This document shows, one piece after another, positions 25,835 to 35,121 of a stretch of 64,000 nt of DNA. The notes under the pieces are model-generated. The model worked only from the letters and a program-made list of their open reading frames with translations. It had not been told where the DNA came from and did no database searches. The DNA lies in assembly GCA_049671305.1 (NCBI GenBank), contig JBATUR010000039.1:65824-129823 (forward strand), read 5' to 3'. Position numbers and translations under genes: made by a program. This DNA is from CADCTM01 sp049671305 (lineage in GTDB: Bacteria; Cyanobacteriota; Cyanobacteriia; Cyanobacteriales; Coleofasciculaceae). Position 1 is the stretch's first letter. The number at the start of each line of letters is the position of its first letter.

Positions 25835-27502
25835 ATGGAACTTATTTGGTTCTTTAAAACACTCAACAAATACATTGCCTCCTACAAATGGCAATTCATC
25901 TTACTATTCATCTGCCTAATCTTTGACGCAGCCTTTGATTCAGTCTTCCGAGCCAGCTTAAAATTTATCATCGATGCCGCCATCGTTCCTCAAAACTATG
26001 GTCTTCTGGTTCTAATCCTGTCTCTCTTAGCTGTAGGAGCAGTCCTTTATATCGGCATCGGCTTGCTAGGACTTTCCCTGGGAGCGCGTTTAGGCATTTT
26101 AATAACTAACAATATCCGACACTCTTTATTCGAGCATCTTCAAAGCCTTTCAATGGAGTTTTTTGGACGACGCTCCGCCGGGGATATTGTCAATTGCCTA
26201 ATCGCCGATGTGCAAAAGGTGGAAAATGGTGTAATTACAATGGGGCTAACAGTCGTTGTTTTAGAACTGTGTAACCTCCTGTTTTCCCTTCTTTTCCTCT
26301 TCTTCCTCAACTGGCAGTTAGCCTTGCTCAGTTTAATTGGTTTAACCATCTGCACAATTGCCCCAGCAAAAATTGCCAGTATGGCTACCGAAGTCGGCTA
26401 TAAATTGCTGCAAAAAGAAGGAGAAATTGCCAACGTAGTAGAAGAGAATATCCTCTCGCAAACCGTTGTCAAGATATTCGGACTAGAAAGCCGAATGTCC
26501 CAAGAGTTTTTAGCTCATTTAAATGACTTAAAACAAGTCTATATCCGGGCAACCTTTCTCTCCTTCTTAGTGCAGAAAGTCCCCATGATTGGTTTTGTCC
26601 TGACGCAGTTGGTAATTTTAAGTATCGGTGCAGTCATGACCTACAGGAATATAATTTCTGTAGGAACCCTTACCTCCTTTCAAGTTTTACTGCTAGGATT
26701 AAATCTCAATGTTATGGGATTAACTTCATCACTACCTGCCTTTATTGATGGAGTAGCCGGGCTGCAACGCATCAGCGAGATATTATCAGAAACTCCTGCA
26801 ATTCAGGATGCATCAGATGCCATTGAGTTACCACATTTTCAGAGTGATCTTTACTTTGACGATGTTACCTTTAACTACTCTTCTGAAAGAAGCGGGGTAA
26901 AAAATCTATCCCTGAAGATTCGCCAAGGAGACTTTGCGGTATTTGTCGGTACTTCTGGCGCAGGAAAAAGTACAATTATCAACTTACTGATGCGATTTTA
27001 TGACCCGGATAAAGGACGCATTCTCTTTGATGGAATTGATTTACGTCATGCCAGAATAAGCTCCCTCCGTTCTCAAATTGGACTAGTTTCTCAGGATGTA
27101 ATTCTGTTTAATTGCTCGGTGCGAGAAAACATCCGCATGGGCTATTTAAACGCAACTGACGAACAAGTGGAAGCCGCAGCTAAAGCCGCCGAAATTCACA
27201 AATTTATTTTGTCTTTACCTGAAGGCTACAACACACTTGTTGGTGACAGAGGCGGACAGTTATCAGGGGGACAACGGCAAAGAATTGCCTTAGCGAGGGC
27301 ATTGATCAGAAATCCAGCAATTCTGATTCTGGATGAAGCCACATCTGCTCTCGATCCCGCCACGGAAGCGGAAATCCTCACCACCATCGAGCGTATCACC
27401 AAAGACCGCACTGTAATTTTCATCACCCACCGTATGGCTCATGCGTTGCGTGCAGATGTCATGTACGTGCTGGAAAACGGCAGCTTGGTTGTTAGTGGTT
27501 GA
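25835..27502 (+). CDS. ABC transporter fused permease/ATPase, C terminus truncated
   Basis: This 555-residue half-transporter has six hydrophobic segments (about 20-290), then a nucleotide-binding domain with Walker A GTSGAGKS (about 376), signature LSGGQRQ, Walker B AILILDEATSALD and switch FITHRMA. Type I exporters of this class move lipids, peptides or drugs out of the cell as dimers. The frame stops at ENGSLVVSG, where relatives continue with about 20-40 more residues beginning near THEEL. A cluster of palindromic repeats begins about 40 bases later, so the end looks eroded. All ATPase motifs survive, so activity is possible. Confidence 0.88.
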   Translation: MELIWFFKTLNKYIASYKWQFILLFICLIFDAAFDSVFRASLKFIIDAAIVPQNYGLLVLILSLLAVGAVLYIGIGLLGLSLGARLGILITNNIRHSLFEHLQSLSMEFFGRRSAGDIVNCLIADVQKVENGVITMGLTVVVLELCNLLFSLLFLFFLNWQLALLSLIGLTICTIAPAKIASMATEVGYKLLQKEGEIANVVEENILSQTVVKIFGLESRMSQEFLAHLNDLKQVYIRATFLSFLVQKVPMIGFVLTQLVILSIGAVMTYRNIISVGTLTSFQVLLLGLNLNVMGLTSSLPAFIDGVAGLQRISEILSETPAIQDASDAIELPHFQSDLYFDDVTFNYSSERSGVKNLSLKIRQGDFAVFVGTSGAGKSTIINLLMRFYDPDKGRILFDGIDLRHARISSLRSQIGLVSQDVILFNCSVRENIRMGYLNATDEQVEAAAKAAEIHKFILSLPEGYNTLVGDRGGQLSGGQRQRIALARALIRNPAILILDEATSALDPATEAEILTTIERITKDRTVIFITHRMAHALRADVMYVLENGSLVVSG

Positions 27503-27543
27503 CACACAAATAGATGTGATGCAACCCAAACCCAGCAGACGCC

Positions 27544-27732
27544 AGGGACTTAAGTCCCTGTCTCATAGCTAAAGTCGGTTGAAACCGACTACAAGAAACA
27601 GGGTGCTTTTTAGTCTTTATCGAGTCCGTTCAGGGTCTTTCGAGAGTTGTTGAAACCGACTACAAGAAGCAGGGTGCCTTTCAGTCCACAAAGCGTGGAC
27701 TTCCGCTATTAGCCCGGAACTTAAGTTCCGGG
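27544..27732. repeat. Cluster of palindromes and a 37-base direct repeat
   Basis: Perfect palindromes AGGGACTTAAGTCCCT (27544-27559) and CCCGGAACTTAAGTTCCGGG (27713-27732) flank AGTCGGTT/AACCGACT (27573-27590) and GTCCAC/GTGGAC (27684-27700). A 37-base unit starting TTGAAACCGACTACAAGAA occurs at 27579-27615 and 27650-27686 with four differences. These are of the type dispersed between genes in many cyanobacterial genomes. Confidence 0.75.
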
Positions 27733-27779
27733 CGGACTAACAAATTTCACCTTTACTGAATATTTTGGAGTTGAAAATT

Positions 27780-28649
27780 ATGACTAGCACAAATGATTAC
27801 AAATGGCTAATTCCATCTTCTCATCGCCTTGGCTCAAAATCTCTCGAACAAGAAAAAGAGATTTGGGAAAAAAATCACGAAGATTATGCCAATACAACTT
27901 TCAGCCTTACCCAAGACCCCAAAATCTGTAAAACCTTAATCCGTCCAGAACATTCCCCCGGCTTTGATATTCCTAATTCTCCTGACATCAAAGTTTTAAT
28001 TCCCGGTTGTGGCTCAGAAATTTATCTTCAGAAAACCTTACTAGAATTTTGCTCTCAAATTGGACAAGTTTACTGTACCGACTTTTCCAAAACAGCCATT
28101 GCAAAAGCCCAGGAAAACTGGCAAAATGCCGATGGAGATTCCCGCATTAACAATCAGCAAATCGTGTTTGAGGAAGTAGATTCTACTCGCATAACCGAAC
28201 AAAAACCGGATTGGCAAGATAAATTTGATTATGTCCTAATCGTCAATTCCGTAGTATCGAATGAGGATGAAACCAACCGCCAGATGATTCGGGAATTTGG
28301 CAAAGTTCTTAAGCCAGGTGGCAAGATATACGGATATTTTCCAACTACGTTATGTTTCTTAGAAATTGCTTATTTTAGCCGCAAACACGCTCACTGTGTC
28401 ACAGAGGGATTCATTGATGTTTACGGTAATAAAGTTTGGGATGCTGAGTGGATAGATGCCCAGATTTATTACACTCCCTTGCGGTTAAATCGCATCTTTA
28501 AAGAAGCGGGACTAAAACAACTTAGCTTAGAGATGGAGTTTTTGGATTCTGAACCTTTTGTTTCTATGTTTAAAGAGATGATCGAGCATGACGATCCGGA
28601 TATTTTTCTTTGGCATCTTTTAGTTCGGTATGAAAAAGAGGTCAGTTAA
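27780..28649 (+). CDS. Class I SAM-dependent methyltransferase
   Basis: This 289-residue protein starts at ATG 27780, preceded by TTTGGAG. The SAM-binding motif I is VLIPGCGSEIY (about residues 72-82), followed by acidic motif II (VYCTDFSKTAIAKAQ). Motif post I is FDYVLIVNSVVS and later comes VLKPGGKIYGYFP. The small-molecule or protein substrate is unknown. It is the third gene on one strand after the RhiA-like and ABC exporter genes. If these form a unit, it could modify a transported compound. The palindrome cluster upstream separates it from the exporter, so co-transcription is uncertain. Confidence 0.8.
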   Translation: MTSTNDYKWLIPSSHRLGSKSLEQEKEIWEKNHEDYANTTFSLTQDPKICKTLIRPEHSPGFDIPNSPDIKVLIPGCGSEIYLQKTLLEFCSQIGQVYCTDFSKTAIAKAQENWQNADGDSRINNQQIVFEEVDSTRITEQKPDWQDKFDYVLIVNSVVSNEDETNRQMIREFGKVLKPGGKIYGYFPTTLCFLEIAYFSRKHAHCVTEGFIDVYGNKVWDAEWIDAQIYYTPLRLNRIFKEAGLKQLSLEMEFLDSEPFVSMFKEMIEHDDPDIFLWHLLVRYEKEVS

Positions 28650-28843
28650 GCCTTTATTTGGAAGTACCTGCAATCACAAAAGCGCTTTATTATTAGTGTA
28701 GGATGCATCTACCAATTGGGTAAAATTCGACGCCAAAAACATCTAAACCCTCACATATTTTATTTTAAAAGGCTAGAATCGGTGCATCAATGTGCCGTTA
28801 ATAGTTTCGTGCATGAGTTAGATAAAAATAGAATTACTTCTAT

Positions 28844-30454
28844 TTATTCAAGTTCAAAACGAGTCAACTGCAGCATTCCCAATCCCAAATCTCTCGAAGA
28901 AAGCGATCGCGTTTCAAATAATGCCATCATGTCACGAGGCTGAGGATTTCCGCGAGAGGCACCAGTTGCTCCTTTGGCGATAATTAAGCCACAATAACCT
29001 TTAATCTTTTTACAGCGCTGGTCCCATTTTTGACGGGCGGCAATATGAATAGGGTCAGCTTCCGGAAATTCACCAAAAAGATATAAACTACTATTTTCTG
29101 TCTGAAGTATACCTAAATCGTAAAGGTCACCATCATCAGGGTCTTCTCCAGGATTAAAACAAATACCTTTTAAACCACCAGCAGTCTGAATTTGTTCAAT
29201 AATTGCTTTAGCTTTGGGGCGAGTTGTTTGAATCAAAACCACAGGCATTCCCTCACCTGCTACCGCCACATCTTTCGACTGATAACAATGAATACCTGTT
29301 CTCAATTTTTCCACATTTTCCCAAGGCATCATCCCCAAGCTAAGACAAGCATCTTTAGGTATCAAATCATCCCGCAAAGGTACTGTTACATCATCTTCAG
29401 CAGCTTCTGCCATTTCTAACAACTCTGCTGACAAGTCTGGGAGAGTGACAACTTTCACCGTTGCTGTGACTTTGCCTTCAACTGAGGAGGGGATAGGAAT
29501 GCGGTAACGCTTGCTGATAGCCGGCAATATATCTGCTGCCAACTGTTGATCACACGCCTTAAAAAAGCGCTGTAGTGCAACTAGGGCAATATAAAAAGCG
29601 ATCGCTTCTTCCTCATACAAAAATGGTCGCATTCCCTCCAATGGATGCACTGTGCCAAAATTAGGTGCAATTTCTGAAATCGGAAAATCAGCTAAATCAA
29701 TATTGTCATCTTGCTGATCATCCTCGTCATCATCCCGGCGTCCGAAAGTCAAAAATAAACAATCCTGCCCCAAAAAAGCTTGCTCCATTTCCTCAAAAGA
29801 ATTTTCACTCAAAACCGCCGCTCGAAAGCGCTTGAGTGACTCTAAGGAGCGATATAACACTAAACCATACTCCACCCCAAGCATCCCCATTACAGAGACG
29901 TAGAGCGTTTCTATATCCCACTGATTCAATTCAATTGAGAGTACTTGATGGTCAGCTAATATTTCCCAAGGAGAAGTTTGCCAAAGTTGATCAGCTTGTT
30001 TTCGCAAAACTTCTGCATACTGAGGTGGTAGCTTTGGTTGCCTTGAACCGGACATTTCCTCAAAGCCACGAAATAACTCGTCAATTAGCGGCAAAGAAGG
30101 TACATAATCAATCGTAATTTCTAAATCTTGCAAGACACCGCGCAAATAAAATTGAATTTCGCGATCGCGTACCACAATTTTAGAAGGTCGTGCAGGTTTT
30201 GCCGATTGTGGATGTTCCATCGCCCGCAACAAGGCACGCACCACGGCTTCTAGACCCATTTCCGCAGAAACCAGATCCATCGCCCGCACAACCCCTTCTG
30301 ACCCATCTACCCAAAGAATACATTCGCCATTGTCGTCTGCATCCAACTCCCCGTCGGCAAAACCCTGTAATGGACGGCGATCGCCTTCCCACACACTGGG
30401 AATTTGTGGTAATTTTTTGAGCCGACGACAAGTTGTAGGGTTCAGACCAGACAT
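28844..30454 (-). CDS. Conserved cyanobacterial protein, possibly DUF6930-containing
   Basis: This 536-residue soluble protein has a central block SKIVVRDREIQFYLRGVLQDLEITIDYVPSL split by family-like conservation, and ELFRGFEEMSGS. It shows an acidic stretch DDDEDDQQDDNID and a C-terminal region with VVLIQTTRPKAKAIIEQ. There is no signal peptide or membrane segment. I recall such proteins being annotated as DUF6930 domain proteins, but I am not sure. No function can be proposed. It is transcribed alone from ATG 30454. Confidence 0.6.
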   Translation of the reverse strand: MSGLNPTTCRRLKKLPQIPSVWEGDRRPLQGFADGELDADDNGECILWVDGSEGVVRAMDLVSAEMGLEAVVRALLRAMEHPQSAKPARPSKIVVRDREIQFYLRGVLQDLEITIDYVPSLPLIDELFRGFEEMSGSRQPKLPPQYAEVLRKQADQLWQTSPWEILADHQVLSIELNQWDIETLYVSVMGMLGVEYGLVLYRSLESLKRFRAAVLSENSFEEMEQAFLGQDCLFLTFGRRDDDEDDQQDDNIDLADFPISEIAPNFGTVHPLEGMRPFLYEEEAIAFYIALVALQRFFKACDQQLAADILPAISKRYRIPIPSSVEGKVTATVKVVTLPDLSAELLEMAEAAEDDVTVPLRDDLIPKDACLSLGMMPWENVEKLRTGIHCYQSKDVAVAGEGMPVVLIQTTRPKAKAIIEQIQTAGGLKGICFNPGEDPDDGDLYDLGILQTENSSLYLFGEFPEADPIHIAARQKWDQRCKKIKGYCGLIIAKGATGASRGNPQPRDMMALFETRSLSSRDLGLGMLQLTRFELE

Positions 30455-30714
30455 AGAGTAGCAGTAAGGTTAGTTGCAATAATATTAACTATTTAAAAGC
30501 CAAAAGCAGAATAGATATTTTCATTAAACCCCAATAGTTTGTACCCAGTACTCAAAACCCTGATTGAGTACTCGCTAATCTAATTGTTAAAATAAAAAGA
30601 TAAAAAGCTAATCCACCGCTTCACAGTAATCGGTTGCTCTCAATCAACTTGATGTAGACGGCACAAGCTAAAGTTATCTCAATCAGAGCCATAAATTGGA
30701 GTCTTAAAATACAA

Positions 30715-31071
30715 ATGACACAAACTACCTCAGCGCCACAAAAAGGCATCCTACTCTCAGAAGCAGCCTTAAAGCACGTTTTAGCCCTGCGGGAGAGACA
30801 AGGTGCTGACCTCTACTTGCGGGTTGGTGTCCGTCAAGGCGGTTGTTCGGGGATGTCTTATATGATGGATTTTGAAGACCCCAGTAAGGTTCAAGAAAAA
30901 GATCAAGTCTTTGATTACGATGGCTTCAAAATTGTCTGTGACCCAAAAAGTATGCTCTATCTCTATGGTCTTATGCTCGATTATAGCGATGCCATGATTG
31001 GTGGTGGTTTCCAATTCACTAACCCCAATGCTAGTCAAAGCTGTGGTTGTGGTAAGTCTTTTGGTGTTTAA
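30715..31071 (+). CDS. sufA: Iron-sulfur cluster assembly A-type carrier (SufA/IscA)
   Basis: This 118-residue protein belongs to the HesB/IscA family. The three cluster-ligating cysteines are present: Cys44 in GGCSGMSY and Cys110 and Cys112 in SCGCGKSF at the C terminus. Such proteins hold Fe-S clusters or iron and pass them to targets such as photosystem I proteins. There are no other suf genes nearby, the usual state for the orphan sufA of cyanobacteria. The start ATG 30715 gives a family-typical length. The exact paralogue (SufA or IscA) is not certain. Confidence 0.9.
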   Translation: MTQTTSAPQKGILLSEAALKHVLALRERQGADLYLRVGVRQGGCSGMSYMMDFEDPSKVQEKDQVFDYDGFKIVCDPKSMLYLYGLMLDYSDAMIGGGFQFTNPNASQSCGCGKSFGV

Positions 31072-31173
31072 GGCAGATTAAATGTGCCGATGTTGGTCTA
31101 TTGTCAAACCAGACCCAAAGGTTGCACAGGGTCTGGTATGTTTTTTGATGGTTGCTAGATATTGACTTGATTT

Positions 31174-31596
31174 ATGTCCGAAACTGCTAATGAACTTTTT
31201 GATGCTGCACTAGAACGCTATAACGCAGGCGAAGGTCCAGATACACTAATTCCTGTGTTTAAGGATATATGCGATCGCTCTCCTAAACTTGCCGCTTCCT
31301 GGAGTTGTCTGGCATGGCTCTATTTGCTAGAAAATAAACCAGAGCAAGCTTACAAAGTTGCCCAAAAAGGTGTCAAATTAGACCAAAATGCACCTCAAGG
31401 GCGAGTAAATCTTGTCCTGGCAATGCTGGAAACTGGTCAAAAAGGTGTGCGAGAACATATTGATGTTGTCAAACAACTGATGGCGCATGACTCAGAAGTG
31501 CAAGGTGATTTAATGGAAAGCATTGAAGACGGACTGACTCGTAAACCGGACTGGAAGAGTCTAGGACGTGTTAAAAACTGGCTAACTGAAGATTGA
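31174..31596 (+). CDS. TPR-repeat protein
   Basis: This 140-residue soluble protein carries tetratricopeptide-like helices: AASWSCLAWLYLLENKPEQAYKVAQKGVKL fits the TPR consensus (W4-L7-G8-Y11-A20), and neighbouring helices fit more weakly. The C-terminal half has DVVKQLMAHDSEVQGDLMESI. TPRs mediate protein contacts, so it is likely an adaptor. It lies 102 bases after sufA on the same strand, and co-transcription is possible. Confidence 0.8.
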   Translation: MSETANELFDAALERYNAGEGPDTLIPVFKDICDRSPKLAASWSCLAWLYLLENKPEQAYKVAQKGVKLDQNAPQGRVNLVLAMLETGQKGVREHIDVVKQLMAHDSEVQGDLMESIEDGLTRKPDWKSLGRVKNWLTED

Positions 31597-31733
31597 GTTC
31601 AAGGGGTGTATGGCGTTGATTTATCTCAACTAGAGGCTGCCCTGATCCAATTCAGCCTTAAGTTGACCCCCATATCTGCGGTACATCCCTACAATAACGA
31701 TCAAGAGCCTCCTTTAATTTGCAAGTTATCTCA

Positions 31734-32609
31734 ATGGAATTATCAAAAACCTTGTTAGTTGGTCTAAAAGCAGACCAGTTTCGTCATCCTCTAGACTTGG
31801 CTGCTACTAATTCCCTGAAGCAGATACCAGGACTAGATTTGATGGTGCGAAATTTACTCGGTCCCCTGGCAGAACAGTTTTTTTACTTAAATAATATTGC
31901 CGCTAGTATTTTGGTGGGCGAAAATCAACTGCCGCACTTGCATAAACTACTTTTAGATGCCTGCCAAATATTAGATTTGGAACCGCCGCAACTCTATGTA
32001 CAACAACATCCTGCACCTAATGCTTACACTTTTGCAATGCGGGGCAAGCAGCCGTTTATTGTTATACACACATCTTTGATTGAAATCTTAACCGAGGAAG
32101 AAATTCAAGCAGTAATTGCTCATGAACTTGGTCACCTCAAGTGCGAACATAGCGTTTACCTAACACCGTTGAATATTATTATTTTGGCGGCTGGCTTATT
32201 TCCTGGTTGGGGTACGGTGGTGGCTCAAAATATACAGGCACAAATGTTAGAGTGGGTGCGTTGTGCTGAGTTTACTTGCGATCGCGCAGCCCTACTTGCC
32301 ACTCAAAACCCAAAAGTTGTTATGTCTGTTTTGATGAAATTAGCAGGCGGTTCCCCAACTCTTGCACCTCAACTTAACCTCGATGCCTTTATTGAACAGG
32401 CAAGGGCTTATGATTCTGTTAGTAATACAGAGTTAGGGGAATTGCTAAAATCAGCACAGACGGCACAACTAACTCATCCTGTCCCCGTATTACGGGCAAG
32501 AGAAATTGATCGTTGGGCTAGCTCACAAACTTATCAATCCTTGTTGCAAAAGCCAAAAACAGGCTATAATGATCAAGTTGCCCCCCAGGGCGGATGGCGG
32601 AATTGGTAG
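31734..32609 (+). CDS. M48-family zinc metalloprotease
   Basis: This protein has 291 residues from ATG 31734; a TTG at 31719 is possible. The zinc motif is AHELGH with His130, Glu131 and His134, and the third ligand is probably Glu179 in CAEFTCDRAAL. A hydrophobic segment (NIIILAAGLFPGWG) follows the active site. The HtpX/Ste24-like class degrades misfolded membrane proteins, and this cyanobacterial branch is less well studied. The last seven codons, ending GGWRNW and the stop, lie within the tRNA-Leu gene that follows, so the gene end and the RNA overlap. Confidence 0.88.
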   Translation: MELSKTLLVGLKADQFRHPLDLAATNSLKQIPGLDLMVRNLLGPLAEQFFYLNNIAASILVGENQLPHLHKLLLDACQILDLEPPQLYVQQHPAPNAYTFAMRGKQPFIVIHTSLIEILTEEEIQAVIAHELGHLKCEHSVYLTPLNIIILAAGLFPGWGTVVAQNIQAQMLEWVRCAEFTCDRAALLATQNPKVVMSVLMKLAGGSPTLAPQLNLDAFIEQARAYDSVSNTELGELLKSAQTAQLTHPVPVLRAREIDRWASSQTYQSLLQKPKTGYNDQVAPQGGWRNW

Positions 32610-32671
32610 ACGCACCACACTCAAAATGTGGCGACCTCACGGTCGTGGGAGTTCGAGTCTCCCCCCGCCCA
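32588..32671 (+). tRNA. tRNA-Leu, anticodon CAA
   Basis: The 84-base sequence folds as a class II tRNA. The acceptor is GGGCGGA with CCGCCC, the D-arm contains GGAATTGGTAGACGC, and the anticodon stem CCACA/TGTGG holds loop CTCAAAA (anticodon CAA). A long variable arm and T-loop GTTCGAGTC complete it. The discriminator is A32671; CCA is not encoded. It reads UUG leucine codons. Confidence 0.95.
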
Positions 32672-32693
32672 CTGTTCCAGCGAGGCAACCTGT

Positions 32694-32906
32694 ATGACAC
32701 AGCGACTAAAGCGGTGGGAATCTCCCCGTCGTCAGGGTAGAAACGAGAAAGGTAAAGGCGGCTCTGCACGCCAAAGACAACTCAAAAAGCGGCAACAAAT
32801 GTTGCTTAAAAAGCTCAAAGAGAACAAAAAAGCAGATGCATCAGATCAACAAAGGGGAAGAGAAGATTATTCTCTTCCCTTATTGTTTTGCAAGTCAATA
32901 AAATAG
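32694..32906 (+). CDS. Small highly basic protein
   Basis: This protein has 70 residues from ATG 32694, preceded by GCGAGG. It is dominated by Lys, Arg and Gln (RRQGRNEKGKGGSARQR, then KKRQQMLLKKLKENKK), suggestive of nucleic acid or ribosome contact. I do not recognise a named family. It lies directly after tRNA-Leu. A longer frame upstream overlaps the tRNA and is not credible. Confidence 0.5.
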   Translation: MTQRLKRWESPRRQGRNEKGKGGSARQRQLKKRQQMLLKKLKENKKADASDQQRGREDYSLPLLFCKSIK

Positions 32907-33343
32907 GGCAGCGTAAATAAGATCTGGCACAGCCAATCCAAAACTAGGGAAGTATTGGGAATATAGAGACAATGTTCGGAGTATTTTGTTGTTCATTCCT
33001 CCGCAGAAACCATACAATTACTCCTTTGAAAAACTTCAAATAGTTAGAACAAGGAAGTCACACCACAGATAGAGTTATCATTAACAGCTCAAACCTAACA
33101 TTAAGTATGTATAGCAAGCCGCAATAAGTTAAATAGCTGTTGTTTGTACTTGATAAAAAGCACAATCTTTTGTGGCGCTTGTGTGGAAAAAGTAAACCAA
33201 TTTAGATAAATTGACCACCTTCAGTATTGTTGTGCAGAAATTGAAATAAATGAGTTTACATCATTGACGATGTGAAAGTTTATTTCCATGAAAACTTAGT
33301 TAATACAACTTAGCTAAGGGTATAGTTTAATGAGAAAGTAATC
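32907..33343. other. Intergenic region with no recognised feature
   Basis: This AT-rich gap precedes a lipoprotein gene and should hold its promoter. I see no hairpin, repeat or RNA in it. Confidence 0.4.
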
Positions 33344-34171
33344 ATGTCCAATCGAGATAAATTCCCCTACTGGAAGAGAAGAACAGGGGCTTACCTAGGA
33401 GCGATCGCTCTTGGTTTATCTACATTAGCGCTTCCCGGCTGCACTGAGGTTAGCCGTAAAGAAGAAATTGAACCAGGGAGAACTAATGTAACTGCCAACG
33501 AAGTTGCAGAACTTTCAGGCGACGCCGCAACTGCCCTCGGCAAAATGGTAACAGTGAGAAGTCCGGTAACCAAAGCCGTTGGAAAAAGCGGCTTTATCAT
33601 GAGCGCACCCAATGGTAAACCCATTTTAGTCATTAATTCTAGTGGAACTAACTTCACAATTCCTGGCGCAAATGTACCTGTTCAAGCTACAGGTCAAGTT
33701 GAGAAATTTGTGATTGCCGACATCGACAAAAAATATAAGCTGGGTTTAGAACCGAATCTCTTTGTAGATTACGAAAATCAACCCACGATTATTGCACAAT
33801 CTTTAGCACTTGCACCCACTCCTGAAAACCTGTTTAAAGCACCTACAGGCTACTTTGATAAGGAAATTGCACTAAAGGGTGAAGTCAGAAAATTACCAAA
33901 CACTACCAATGGGTTTGCCGTATTTGAAGAAGGTTGGGTTGACGATATCGGCATCATGATTATTAGCGCTGATAGTAATAAAGGCGGTCCCGTCCAAGAA
34001 GGCGAAAAAGTCGTGGTTACTGGCGTAGCGCGTAAGGCTGACGCTCAGTTATTAAAGCAAGCTAATCTTGGCTGGGATGATAATAAAATCAAAGATTTTC
34101 TAACCAGATACACCAGCAGACCTGTAATAGTCGCTGACAACGTTTATCCCTCTGCTGTAGATACCAAATAA
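33344..34171 (+). CDS. Lipoprotein with two OB-like domains
   Basis: This 275-residue protein starts with a basic stretch, then GAIALGLSTLALPGC with lipobox LPGC (Cys about 33). It is therefore lipid-anchored outside the cytoplasmic membrane. Two similar beta-rich halves follow: GKMVTVRSPVTKAVGKSGFIM to VPVQATGQVEKF, and EIALKGEVRKLPNTTNGFAVF to KVVVTGVARKA. This tandem pattern fits OB folds. Function is unknown. A stress-type gene follows 94 bases later on the same strand. Confidence 0.65.
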   Translation: MSNRDKFPYWKRRTGAYLGAIALGLSTLALPGCTEVSRKEEIEPGRTNVTANEVAELSGDAATALGKMVTVRSPVTKAVGKSGFIMSAPNGKPILVINSSGTNFTIPGANVPVQATGQVEKFVIADIDKKYKLGLEPNLFVDYENQPTIIAQSLALAPTPENLFKAPTGYFDKEIALKGEVRKLPNTTNGFAVFEEGWVDDIGIMIISADSNKGGPVQEGEKVVVTGVARKADAQLLKQANLGWDDNKIKDFLTRYTSRPVIVADNVYPSAVDTK

Positions 34172-34265
34172 CTACTTCATGGTGATAGAACTTTTTCTGT
34201 GCTTAAGTCAAGAGAAAAAGTTAGTAATATTTTAGATTGTTGAATTCAAGAAAGGAAAAAAGCAA

Positions 34266-34976
34266 ATGAGAAACGAAAATATGGCTACTGCAAATCGTTA
34301 TACCAAACGTGCTGTAGGTGTTTTCAAAAGCAGTGAAGATACAGAAGCTTTACTCCGTGCCCTCAAGGATTCTAATTTTGATATGGAGAGAGTTTCCTTA
34401 ATAGCACGTCACGTCGAGGACATTGAAGGAGCTGAGGAAGTAACCGAAGGTAATGAAGCCAAAGAAGGGGCTGCTGCTGGCGCGACTGCTGGTACAGTTT
34501 TAGGCGGTTTAGGTGGCTTTTTAGTTGGTGTCGGTGTATTAGCAATTCCTGGTGTTGGTCCACTACTGGCAGCCGGAGTAGGAATACCTGCATTCGCCTC
34601 GACTCTGGCAGGTGCTGGAATTGGTGCAGCGGCTGGTGGTATTATTGGCGGATTAGTTGGTTTGGGCATTCCTGAAGAAAGAGCCCAGGTATACAACAAT
34701 CGTGTCAAGTCTGGCGATTATCTGGTGATGGTCAATGGCAGTGAAAACGACCTCGATCGCGTAGAATCAATGATGCGTGACCATCATGTTGAAGAATTCG
34801 GCATCTTTGAGGCTCCCGATTTGATAGCAGCGCAGCCTGTCCAAAGGCAGGTACAAACTGAGCCTGTCAGAACTGAGCGGGTAGTTAATCGAGAAGTTGT
34901 TACTAGCACTCGCGATATAGATAATGATGGCGAGCCAGAAGTTATTATTGTTGACGATAGAAAAGACGTTCGATAA
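34266..34976 (+). CDS. Glycine-zipper general stress protein
   Basis: This 236-residue protein has an N-terminal domain (AVGVFKSSEDTEALLRALKDSNFDM) like the sensor part of general stress proteins of the YflT/GsiB-related type. A long Gly/Ala zipper follows (about residues 65-140), with GGLGGFLVGVGVLAIPG and GAGIGAAAGGIIGGLVG, which could insert in membranes. The C-terminal polar tail contains DIDNDGEPEVIIVDD. AAGGAAAA-like sequence before ATG 34266 supports the start. Expression under stress is likely by analogy only. Confidence 0.65.
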   Translation: MRNENMATANRYTKRAVGVFKSSEDTEALLRALKDSNFDMERVSLIARHVEDIEGAEEVTEGNEAKEGAAAGATAGTVLGGLGGFLVGVGVLAIPGVGPLLAAGVGIPAFASTLAGAGIGAAAGGIIGGLVGLGIPEERAQVYNNRVKSGDYLVMVNGSENDLDRVESMMRDHHVEEFGIFEAPDLIAAQPVQRQVQTEPVRTERVVNREVVTSTRDIDNDGEPEVIIVDDRKDVR

Positions 34977-35121
34977 AGTATGCAGCTATTTCAGCAATAG
35001 TTCTGCTCGATCATGGAGCGAGTAATGAGTTCTAAGCACGGAGAAGTTCTTTCGTGCTTATTTGTGTTTAATAAATTTAAATTTAAGAAATCAAATCCCG
35101 ATGAAAACCTAGTATTTGTTT

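Noticed and set aside
32628..32693. Upstream extension of the small basic protein
   Set aside because: It would translate the tRNA-Leu sequence; ATG 32694 is the sensible start.
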